DNA of 64,000 bases from Colius striatus (lineage: Eukaryota; Chordata; Aves; Coliiformes; Coliidae). The DNA lies in contig NC_084763.1 of NCBI RefSeq assembly GCF_028858725.1, positions 6,820,001 through 6,884,000 of the forward strand, in the 5' to 3' direction. Below, one piece after another: positions 13,377 to 25,300 of the stretch (within the stretch, counting starts at the first letter, position 1; every line of letters begins with the position of its first letter). Position numbers and translations under genes: made by a program. Below the pieces are notes generated by a model. The model was not told where the DNA came from and searched no databases. It saw only the letters and a program-made list of their open reading frames with translations.

Positions 13377-16300
13377 TTATGTTTCTAGTTAATGACTTGT
13401 GGTCTAAATGTATTGACTAGTAGATGCTATAATGTCCTTAACAAAGCTTGTGCTCATTGCATCATGTGCTCATGCATTCTGCACCTCATACACAGTACAC
13501 AGTCTCTATTCTTTGCTTCTAAAGACTGAGAAATTTAACAAGAAAGCTTATAATTGCTCCAGCTATTTGGAAACCATTTGCTTGTTTTGTGATGAAATGC
13601 TGCTTTAAGTACGTGTTTTAACGTAACAGCTTTATAGCCATTACAAAACTCTTAATGCAAATTGAAAAATACATTGGGATTTTGGGTTCATTGTCTCATT
13701 CTAAGGGCTGCAAAGGGCTAGAGAAACTCCTAGTCTTAAAAACAGAACAAAGGAATCCCTGACACTTAAGAATCAATGCTGGACTAGCTCTTGGGTCGCT
13801 CAGGTATGCTTTGGAAGGCTTTGGGTTTGTTTTTTCGAGGCCTTAGCTGAAAGATGAATGTATTGAATTCCTGCAGAGTTTTTAGGGGGTTGTTTGTGGT
13901 TTGACTGTTTTGTTGGGGTTTTTTTAAACCCCTTTGCCTGTGATAGAATCAAACATATATTACAAAAACAGATGAATCCCATGTTCTCTTTTAGTTGGCT
14001 TCATGAACAGAAGGTTCCAGGGAAGCCTTAGAGAGGCCATCCTGTACTTAAAGGTGGCCTACAGGAAGGATGGGAAGGGACTGTTTATCAGGGAGTGTAG
14101 TGATAGGACAAAGGGTAATGACTTTAAACTGAAAGAAGGTACATTTAGGTTAGATAGGAAAAATTCTTTACTGTGAGGATGGTGGGGCACTGGAATAGGT
14201 TGCCTATAGAGGCCATAGGTGCCCCATCCCTGGTAATGTTCAAGGCCAGGTTGGACAAGGCTTTGAGCAGCTTGGTCCAGTTGAAGATATCCCTGCTCAA
14301 GGGAGAAGGGTTGGACTAGATGATCTTTAAGGTCCTTTCCAACCTAAACCATTCTGTGAGTGAGTGAGTGTGTACTCTGCTTTTTGAAATCTGATAGTTG
14401 ACCACTTAGATAATTTTCCAAAGCAAGATATTCTAGACCAAAATTTCTCTTTTTTTAAAAAACAAGGTCAGTAGGGGGCTTGATGTTTTGAAGGTGCAGA
14501 TAGAATCACATCCTTGTCTGCAACTCATGTAGGGGGAGGTATTAGTAAACTGAGGTCATTGGTTGAGGGTTAAGAATACTGGGGTTTGGCCACTGGCTTT
14601 TCCATTGAGGGTGGTTTTCATTAATGGCAGTGAAAGAAGAAATTAATAATCTTCTTCCTGTTTTGCTTATGCAGACTCTAAGACTGGGATTGTCTGGTAC
14701 TGCTTTTGTGCAGTGGTACTACAGTTGGCACTTGCTAGCTGCTACTGTAGTTCACTGCCCTCATTTAGGAGTGGGATGTCTTAATAAAGACTGGATTTGT
14801 GAAACTTGCACTTGAGTGAGAGTTTTGTGATGTGTTCGTGATAGTCAATCAGTTGCTTCTTTTTTGGTAGGATGCTCTGGCAGCTTTGGAAACTCCAGGA
14901 GGTCCTGATGAAAGAACCAGGAAACTGAGCACACCTCTCTCTGAAGTCATTGGCAGAAACTTGAAATTGGCACTGGCCAACAGCACAAGGCATTCAGTAG
15001 CTCTCACTGCCAGCCCTCAGCTGACTGCTGCACAGCCAGAACTGGTAAGAAATACTGGGGTTGAGTTTCTGGAGCACAGGCTTAATAAGAAAAAGCCTTA
15101 TGTTTTGTGACTTAAGTTACAAAGCATTTGGTGAATTGTGCTTTGTGATCAATGTGATTAGAAATCCATATGATTATGTCTTCTTCAGTGGCAGTTAAAG
15201 GAAGGTGAGATGGAACAGTGTCCTGGAAGGCAAAGTTTTAAAACCTTTTTGTACTGTCTGTACTACCATCTTGAACATTAATCACTTACTAAGTAACATG
15301 GCATGTTACTATATACCAATTTAGACTTTGTAGTATTGGGAGGAGAGTTTGTCATCATCACCACTATGATGACATTCTTGGGTTCCAGATGAGCAGGATT
15401 AAATATGTTGTCTTGGACTAAAGTTAGGAGTTCTTTTTTTAATGCATGGATTTTCTCTTCCTGACCTCTTCCATAGGCTGCTGCTTTTCTGCTTACCAGG
15501 AGGCACAGGATGTGATCAGTTGCTTACTCCCTATGTTATTCTTTCTTGTATTCATCTTTTCTCTTCAGTCTAATCTACTCTAGTGAGAGAAAAGAGAAGA
15601 ATATATAGGAGGAAAGGGAGCATTTATATATTGCCTGTCATGTTAGTACACTGGTTACTGTAGGGGAGGGACAAGAAAGATAATGGCCTGCAGCAGGGGA
15701 AGGCAGGCACCTCTTATTTTTTAGCTCCTTATTCTTACTTATTTGCACTCCACTACAGTGAAATACTGCTGTGGCTTAAGGTTTGGTCATTCTCTAATTT
15801 CATTGATCAGTTGGTGATGAAAGGAGAAAAAATATGTTCCAGGGAGACTGTCTGAGAGTGAGTCTTCTGTCATTGGATTCCTAGTGCATGGAATGATAAT
15901 AGTGCTGGGATTTAACCATGGAGTTGGGGATCAGCAATAACAGTGAAAAATGCGTTTATCTTAGTGGTGGTGGTGTTGTGTATTTTACTACGTGCTACAC
16001 TAAATATTACTAATGTTACTAATACAGAAGCCTTCCAAACAAGACTCTCCTGTTTTTACCTCTACTGCTTCAATAGGAAGAAGAGCCCAAGCCTCTGGCT
16101 GGTGTCGTTATATATGTCAGTAAAAAACTTAGCAAGAAGCAAAGTGAATTGAATTCAGTAGCAGCTACACTTGGAGCAGACTACAGGTAACAACTGGTAC
16201 AAACAGCTTCCAAGCATCTGCTTTGATGTGATTTCTAATAAGCCTTGTCTTTATGTTCTAATAGGCTTTATCTGCATGACCTTCTGCTAAAGCTAAATGT

Positions 16301-19300
16301 TAGATTTCACCATCTTAAACAATTTTGATTGCAGAAGAAGTCCCTCTCTAATGCAACAAAGGCCATCTTTCCCTACTGCATCCCCACTCTGTGTTCTTGA
16401 TAAATCTGCCTTGAAAAGACTCTTTGTCCTGAAGTCCTCTCAGATTGCAGATTTGTTATTTTATCTCTTAGTTTCATTGAAGAAAATGATGAAACATATT
16501 TAACTTTTGTGTAGTTTAAAATCTGATGTAGATGTGTGTGTGTTTCTGGTTGTCTCAAAACTAATTATTTTACAGATTGGAAGCATGGCTAAGTTAGTGT
16601 GCTTGGAAAAGTTTAGGAAAAACTAGGTTCTCACAAAGAGATACAACAACTCATCTTCAATGTTGTTAATAAACATATGATGGTTATCAGGGGGAGTCAA
16701 CATGGATTCAACAAGGGGAAATCCTGCTTGACCAACCTGATGCCTTCTATGGTGGCATAACTGGCTGGCTGGAGGAGGGGAGAACAGTGGATGTCATCTA
16801 TCTTGACTTCAGCAAGGCTTTTGACACTGTCTCTTATAACATCCTCATCAGAAAGCTCAGGCAGTGTGGCTTGAATGAGTGGACAGTGAGGTGGATGGAG
16901 AGCTGGCTGAATGACGGAGCCCAGAGGGTGGTGATCAATGACAGAATCAAGTTGGAGGCCTGTGGCCAGTGGAGTTCCACAGGGATCGGTTCTGGGGCCA
17001 GTTTGTTCAACGTCTTCATCAACGACCTGGATGAGGGGACAGAGTGACCCTCAGCAAGTTCCCTGATGGCACCAAACTGGGAGCACTGGCTGATTCCCCA
17101 GAGGCTGTGCGGCCATTCAGCGGGATCTCGACTGGCTGGAGAGTTGGGCAGAGAGGAACCTCATGAGATTCAACAAGGACAAGTGCAGAGTCCTGCAGCT
17201 GGGAAGGAACAACCCCATGCACCAGTGCAGGCTGGGGGTTGAACTGCTGAAGGGCAGCTCTGCAGAGAGAGACCTGGGAGTGCTGGTTGATAATAAACTG
17301 ACCATGAGCCAGCAATGTGCCCTCGTGGCCAAGAAGGCCAATGGCAGCCTGGGATGCATCAAGAAGAGTGTGGCCAGCAAGTCAAGGGAGGTTCTTCTCC
17401 CTCTCTACTGTGCCCTGGTGAGGCCCCATCTGGAGCCCTGTGTCCAGTTCTGGGCTCCTCAGCTCAAGAGGGACAGGGAACTGCTGGAGAGAGGCCAGCA
17501 CAGGGCCACCAAGATGATCAGGGGACTGGAGCATCTTCCTTATGAGGAAAGGCTGTGGGACCTGGGGCTGTTTAGTCTGGAGAAGAGGAGACTGAGGGGG
17601 GAATCTCATTAATATTTACAAATATCTAAATGGTGGATGTCAGGAGGTTGGGGCAGCACTTTTTTATTTTGTATCTAGTAACAGGACAGGGGGAAATAGG
17701 AAGAAGCTGGAACTCAAAAAGTTCCATTTAAACATAAGAAAGAATTCCCTGTTGAGGGACTCCATCTATCATCTACTCCATTCAACTCCCCCTGACAAAG
17801 CAGGTCCCTGCCAGGGCTCCCTCACCTCAACTAGATGATAGGTGATCTCTAAAGGTCCTTTCTAACTGCTACCATTCTATGTTTTGTGGTTTAAGACACA
17901 ATTCTGCTCCCACTAAGTCTGATTTATATATTTTGAACTGAATTCTGTAATATGTGTTAGTATTCATGGTGTGGATGAGGAAGTTGCCCTTATGTTTGGC
18001 AGTAGCTTAGAAATGCTGATTTTATTTGCATTAGATATCAAATACTAGTTTCTGTCAATTTAAATGTTCAAATCACACATTTTGTTTATTTTGAGCTTCT
18101 GGAATCAGTGTTTCACTTGTCACTCACTATATCAACGGAACTAAAAACTGTCTCACCCTGAGTCACACTTTTCAGAAGCTGATTTGAAGCTGCACTTAAA
18201 TAAAAACAAGACAAAAAAAGCTAAAGCAAAAGCCTTCCTACATTTATCAGGTTTAGGGCTTTTTTACTTCAGGAGTACTTTAGAAGTTGTTCTGTCTTGA
18301 AACTGAATGCAGTCTCTTTTTTTTGATGAAGGCAGGTTCATTGCTTATTTCGGCATAACAGAAGAGGCAAAGCAATATTTTAACATGAACAAGGGACAGG
18401 ACAATTGCAGAGCAAGATTTCTTTTATATAGAAATGGTAGTTTCAAGCTGTATTTTGTTTTCTTTTCTAGATGGTGCTTTGATGAAACAGTAACACACTT
18501 CATCTATAAGGGAGGACAAAACGACCACAATAAGGAGTGGAGATCTGTTAAGGAACGGGGTATACATATTGTTTCAGAACACTGGCTTTTAGAGGTATGG
18601 AGCTATTAAAAGTGAGAAGAAAGGGAGGCTTTAAACCAGTTATATAGCAGTTGTACCAAACTTGTTCTGAACTAACATTTTGCAGCCTGTTTTGAATTTC
18701 TAAATGGAGTGATAACATTTCACTGATGTACTTTTACCTGATCCTCCATGAGGAGAGAAGAAATTCTCTTCCATTGAACGTTTCTGCTACACGTTTCCCA
18801 GCATCAGTGCCACATTTTTCTCTTGTGTTAATTATTTCTTTCAGTGCTGTTTTCATTGTATTTTTCCTATGTTTAGATGTGAAATTTCTTTTATCTCAAT
18901 TGCTTTCTTGAATTTGTAATGTTAACTGATGTTACTACAGAGTGCTCGAGAATATAAACGGCTTCCTGAGTCTCTCTTTCCTCACACTTACAATCCCAAA
19001 ATGAGCCTGGACATCAGTGCAGTGCAAGATGTGAGTCTCTCTTCCTCCAGTAAACTTCTGTCAACGGGAAAACCAGCAGAGGAAAATGAGGTATAATATG
19101 TGACACAAATTAATGTTCTATGAAATGATATGGATTTGGTTGACTGAATTGTTATATTTAACATACTAATCTTAAAAGTTGATGCTTACTCAGTGATGCT
19201 CTGAATCAAGTTTAGCTAGTGATTAATAGTAGTTCTTGCAGATGTTCCTTAAGGTTTTCCTGCATTGGTAACATTCTCCTAGAGAAATACAGGCATTTCA

Positions 19301-22300
19301 GGATTCAGAATCAGAGTGAACACATTTGAAATGATGTTGGTCCAGTCTTTGCCTTTTCTTGTAGGTAGTGAGAGCCAAAGTGTGAAAGTGCCTTAGTAGA
19401 CTGCAAAATAGATGTTGGCACTCGTGGTGCTGTTCACTGTGTTACTGTCATTACAGCAGCAGAAAGGTTAGATTCTCTGTAAGACAAGATGAATAGTCTT
19501 CAGAATTTACACAAGTGTTATCCAAGTGGCTAAAAAGCAAAGTTTGGTGACTGAGAATTCAACTTGACTTCATTGCTTTTAGATTATTCCGATGGAGGAA
19601 GATGATGCTGACGATGATCTAACTACTGACCAAATAAAGGAAACAGTCACTACAGAGGAAGAACAAGTTGCAACAAGTGAATCCAAAGGAGGTAAACATG
19701 AATCATTGTTATGACTATCAGTATAAACGTTTTACAGTTTCAGGTGTTGAATGTTAAGACCTGGAAGCTCTAAATACCATATTTATATCCCAGTGAGGCA
19801 CAGCTTACTGTTACTGGATGAGAGGAAAGAACATTGCTCTCTATTGTAATAAAGACTTTGACAGCCCATAAGAAAATGATGCAAACAACTGCTATTCCTT
19901 TGCTTTTAGAACACTGAAGTTTAACATGACAAATCACTGCTTCAGAGGATACTTTTTTTGTTACGTACATCAATGTGCTAGGGGAGAATTGTGGATGTAA
20001 GTTAGATCACGTGAGCAAATTTAGAAGTGGGCCAAAGGGAGATTTTTTTCCTTGTGTCTAGGAATGGGTGACTCAGGAAATATGTTGTTCTTGGATATTT
20101 TTCCCCCAGATAGCTTTTCCTGTCTTTAATGTGTTGTCTTTGTCCTGATAGAGTAGTGACAGGGAAGAGTTGACTGCGATTTCACTTATTCTTCACTTTT
20201 TACCATGTAACTGTCTTGATCTTACCATTTTTTACCCCTTCTCTTCAGTTTTAACCCAAGCACTAGAAATGAGGGAAAACTTCCAAAGGCAGCTACAGGA
20301 GATCATGTCTGCCACATCACTGGTGAAACCACAAGGGCAAAGAGGATCCCTTTCAAGGAACAGTCTTGATGGGTCTCCAACCACTCCTGACAGCACACGG
20401 TCTGTGCGAAATGGCCGCAGTAGGGTTTTGGAAGCTCTAAGGTATTGATCTGTGTTTCATAGCATCTTATCCTCCCTTTACATACTTAGGCAATCGTTGA
20501 AATGTGAATAGGTCTCCAGGGTTTTCAGAGGTATTGGCTTTCTCTACTGATGTTATTTCAGTTGCTTCTCTCACAGTTCAGACTCTGGACGTGCTAGGTA
20601 GGGTCAGAATGCTATCAGAATCCATAGTGGCTATCTCTTGTCTTTCAAACCCACAGAACACTATGATTGCTCTTTAGTTTTGAATTATGACAACTGGTTT
20701 ATTTCTCTTCAGAAATAACAGATCTCGAAAAAAGCAGTGCTGCAGTATTTCAGTGCATAGGCCATACACAAGCAGCAGATGTTCCTGCAAAGCACCTCTG
20801 GGAACCTTTCTCTTTTTCTTTTCTCTCTAAGTGGAGAATAGTATCTGAACTCTTAACAATGCTGAGCTGTAGTGAGAAAGTAATGGAAAACTTACAAGGT
20901 TATTCCTTTAGCTTGGTGTTTATTTGCAAGTGAATGGATTGAGTAAGGAGGAGAGTACACTGCTTTTGGAGTAATTTATCAATATGACATATAATAAAAA
21001 CATCTCCTACTGATACTTAGGTTGCCTATTTTTCAGCCATGCTGACACTTAAGCTTATAAAGATAGGCTGCTGGAGTTGTTTTTATACTGAAATTTCCCC
21101 ATTTTCCAGCCATGCTTTCTAATAAGGAGGTCACTTGGATGCTACAGTTGATGTGATCCTTAACATATTGCCCTTCTGTTATGATAGTTTTCTGTAAAAC
21201 AAATGAATATTGAAGGTATTTGTGCTTTTTCTTCCTTAGGCAGTCCCGTCAGGCACTCACAGATATAAACACAGAGCCATCCCAGAGTGAGCAGATCATC
21301 TGGGATGATCCTACTGCGAGGGAAGAGAGAGCAAGACTTGTCAGCAACTTCCAGTGGCCTAATAGTCCTTCCCAGTACACTGAGCAAGGTCAGAGTAATG
21401 CCAGTAAGAACCCGGATGAATCTGCCTTCAAAGGATCTTTAGCTGATGCAGAGATTGCTGCTATAGGTAAAGTCAGAAATACAATATCCTTGTTCTTTGC
21501 TACAGCATCCATTTGATCTCTGGGACTTTTGAAATACAGTAGTGTTACACAGTGAATTCCACTTAACAAAAAAGAAGTGAGCCCTCTTGGCATTTTTTAA
21601 ATGCCAAAAAGTACAGTTTTACATCTTTGAGCTCCACTGGGTGTTGCTGCTTAAAGAGAAGCTTTCCTGTCCATTGCCCATTTATGGTCAAACACCAAGT
21701 CAGTGCTTGTCCAAAAAGTCTTCATCAACCTTAGGAATTATTCCATGGGTTTTTTTTTTTTGGAACCACAGTTGGTTTCCAGGTGACAATTCAGGTGGAT
21801 ATAGTGAAATTCAAATGGAAATACCAATAGCAAGATCTCCTTAATTGTAGTAGAAATATTCATAGGTGAAGAATGGAGATATAGGAAGAAGATAACCTAT
21901 GAGGCCAAAAACCAGATGTCACAGCTGCTGATGGCCAGGATTTAGGGATTCCTTGATCAGTTCAAAGTCTTTAGCCTACTCCTAGGACTAAGGAAGCTTG
22001 TTGATGTGATTTTGCTTTCTTCCCATTCCTGCCTCTTGAGGCATAGTGGAATCCTTTATTTCTCTCACCCTCATGCCCAAAACTGCTTCTCTCAGTGTAC
22101 TTACAGTTTCTGCTTGTGGCAATGGTCTTCCTGAAAACTGACTCTTCTAGAGGAGGTTGAAGAAAATTAGCTAAAGGTACTTAGTTGATTCTTTTGGTTC
22201 AACCAAAGCAGTGCAGTTTAGCCAAAGAAATTAGGCCATTTGAGGGTTTTGGGGTTTTTTTCAAAGCAAGGCATCCAGGGACACGAGTCTGCAACATTGC

Positions 22301-25300
22301 AATTGGTGATTTGTGGTATAAGGAAGAGCATGTTTATGAAAAGCTCTGGTGAAAGGGAACGGTACATGTTGTAGCAGCTGTTGTGTTTTGTCCTTTTAGG
22401 GTAACTACTTCTTTTTACACTATATTTTTTGTTTCCTTTTTTACTTTACCCATAATTCTGTTCAGCCAGACAGTGCTTTACTTTCACAGCTATTCCTGAG
22501 GGTCGGGATAGAGGTTTGACAGAAGATCTGAAGTATCCTGTATGTAGAGACCCTGAAACACCAGTTAAAGGCCACTTGATCCCCACTCCGCAGGCTCCCA
22601 GCATTGCTTTCCCACTGGCTAAGCCTCCTGTGGCACCACAGCCCAAAGAAGAGGTATGTCATGTGAAGAGTTATTTATGACCATTTGTGTTCTGAGAGGT
22701 GCAGTGACACTGCAAGAAGTTTTGAACTAGGCAGTGAATATCAGATAGGTGAATATCTACATTTAAAATCCTGACATGGATTACTTTTGTGCAGCTCTGT
22801 TTCTCTTTCCCTCTTTCTTTGATATTTTGAGCAAATAAGGTTTGCTCAAGGAAATAAAGCTTGTTTGTTCAGACAGATGAAGCTTTTTGTCCCATTAGTT
22901 CCTGCTGGAACACTGAGGTAGGCTTTGGAGTGGAGAGTTACTATGTGTGTTACTTGGAACTCCTCCAGCCATGTTAGGATGGTGGAAAAAAGGTTAGGCC
23001 TTTGTTTCCTTGGTGGTCTCTGGGATTTATGTTTAGTTACAAAAGGAAAATTATTTTTCTGCCAAAATCCTGGTTTAAAATGCAACTATTTTGTAGTGAA
23101 CTATGAGAAGGAGCTTAGTGTTTTGCCCACAGGATATCACTTGATGCTCCAACTTTCAGCAGCTGCGTGTCTTCAAAGGCATAACGTGTCATGTTAGTAA
23201 ATAAGCTGTGGTGGAAATGCATTAAGGCCCTCAGAGTTAGAGAAAGTCTTGAATGGAGGAGGCAGTGAGATAGACAGATGATGATTTCTTCATGTGTTCA
23301 ATTTGGCATTCAGGGGATGTGAATGAAGAATTACTTTTTATGACAGATTGGTTCAGTTGTGCCCTGAAGAAGAGGGGGAACCAAGAGGATGTTAAGCAGG
23401 AGCCTAACGTTGATTTGATAAGATCCAAGTCTTTTGTGGAGTGATTGGCAGGTTTGGTTCTGCTTTTCCTGGCTAAAAGAAAACTTAATGTAAAAATAAC
23501 CCAGAAAATTTGGCAGAGAAAGAGTCAGCTGTCAACGTAATCTTTCTGTCATGTTTTCAAAATCTGTTACTGTACTTCCAGGCTGTTACAGAAGATGAGA
23601 AGGCCGACCAAGAACCAGAAAAATGCCGTAAATTTCAGCTGTCTTCTCTTAATCCTCAAGAAAGATTTGATTACTGCCATCTGATTGAGGAATTAGGTAC
23701 CAGATATTTGTGAAATGCAAAGAATAGTATGTGTCTGTATGTGTCTGGTCAGCTGTGGCTCATGGGGGAAAAGAAAAGGCTTCTGTTAGTGACTCATCAG
23801 ATTTGAGGTCTCAAATTTTTGCTACTTGTGAGCAATTCTTTGAATATATTATTGTTATGTGAGCCATCAGCTTTGCCATAAACAGCAATGGTTTTGTCTT
23901 CTGGCAGTTTTCTTTTAGCTGTCTCCACAAGAGCCTCATTCTTTACAGTTGGGAGTGCCCAGGCTCTTCTGTCCTCTGGTGTCCCTCTCATTCCTGTCTC
24001 TGTTACAGTGGCACTTCCTTTTTATCAGAGCCACTCTTTGCTGGCCCTTTTTTTTCTGGCCAGCTTCTGCCCATGTCACTTCAATGATAACACTTGCAGT
24101 GTGAAATTCAGTTAAGTATGTTTTAATCTGAGCTCAGGTAATTCACAACTTTGAGTTAGTCCTTTCTGTGGTACAGCATGGCCCTTAAATAATTTGTATC
24201 AAATTCGTTCCTCAATTCAAGGTGGAGTAGTACTTGAGAAACAATGCTTTGATCCAAGTTGCACACACATTGTTGTGGGACATCCACTTCGAAATGAAAA
24301 GTTCTTGGCTTCGATGGCAGCTGGAAAGTGGGTCCTTCATCGTTCCTACCTGGAGGCATGTCGAGGAGCTGGCTGCTTTGTTCAGGCACGTGACCTCTTT
24401 ACTGAGAACTCAGGAGGTTGTACCTTTTCACATTTCTTTCTATTTTGCACTACTAGGAAAGGACTTCTCAAAGCCAAGTAGTGGGTTAGAGTGCCTGAGC
24501 CTTGGGAGTTTTAGAGAATCCAAAGTCTGAGAAATTTATAGCAGGCTATTCTCTGGAAACTAGTCCTGAACCAAGCTCCTGATACAGCATAAATGAAATA
24601 CCTGTACTTTTTACAGTTGCTTCTGAAAACTAAAGCTTGAGTATCTTTTGGTAAATTGTCACTGATATCAGCTAAATTGAGGTGGATCTTTTTACATCTT
24701 GATTCTTTCAATAAATGAGCATCTAATAGTTTAAAATAATCCAACTCTATAACCAGCTCTGCAGAGAGAGACCTGGGAGACCTGATTGATAATAAGCTAA
24801 ATATGAGCCAGCAATGTGCCCTTGTGGCCAAGAAGGCCAATGGCATCCTGGGATGCATCAAGAAGAGTGTGGGCAGCAGGTCAAGGGAGGTTCTGCTCCC
24901 CCTCTGCTCTGCCCTGGTGAGGCCTCATCTGGAGTCCTGTGTCCAGTTCTGGGCTCCTCAGCTCAAGAGGGACAGGGAATTGCTGGAGAGAGTCCAGTGC
25001 AGGGCCACCAAGATGCTGAGGGGTTTGGAGCATCTTTCTTACGAGGAAAGGCTGCGGGAACTGGGGCTGTTTAGTCTGGAGAAGAGGAGACTGAGGGGAG
25101 ATCTCATTAATATTTACAAATATCTAAATTGTGAATGTCAGGAGGTTGGGACAGCACTTTTTTATTTTGTATCTTGTGACAGGACAAGGGGTGATGGGAT
25201 GAAGCTGGAACACAAAAAGTCCCATTTAAACGTAAGGAAAAACTATTTCACTGTGAGGTGAGGGAGCCCTGGCACAGGCTGCCCAGAGGGGTTGTGGAGG

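Noticed and set aside
24390-24395. gtgacc as the donor of TOPBP1 exon 24
   Set aside because: It would add four bases and shift exon 25 into a frame with an immediate stop, while the GC donor preserves the conserved junction.
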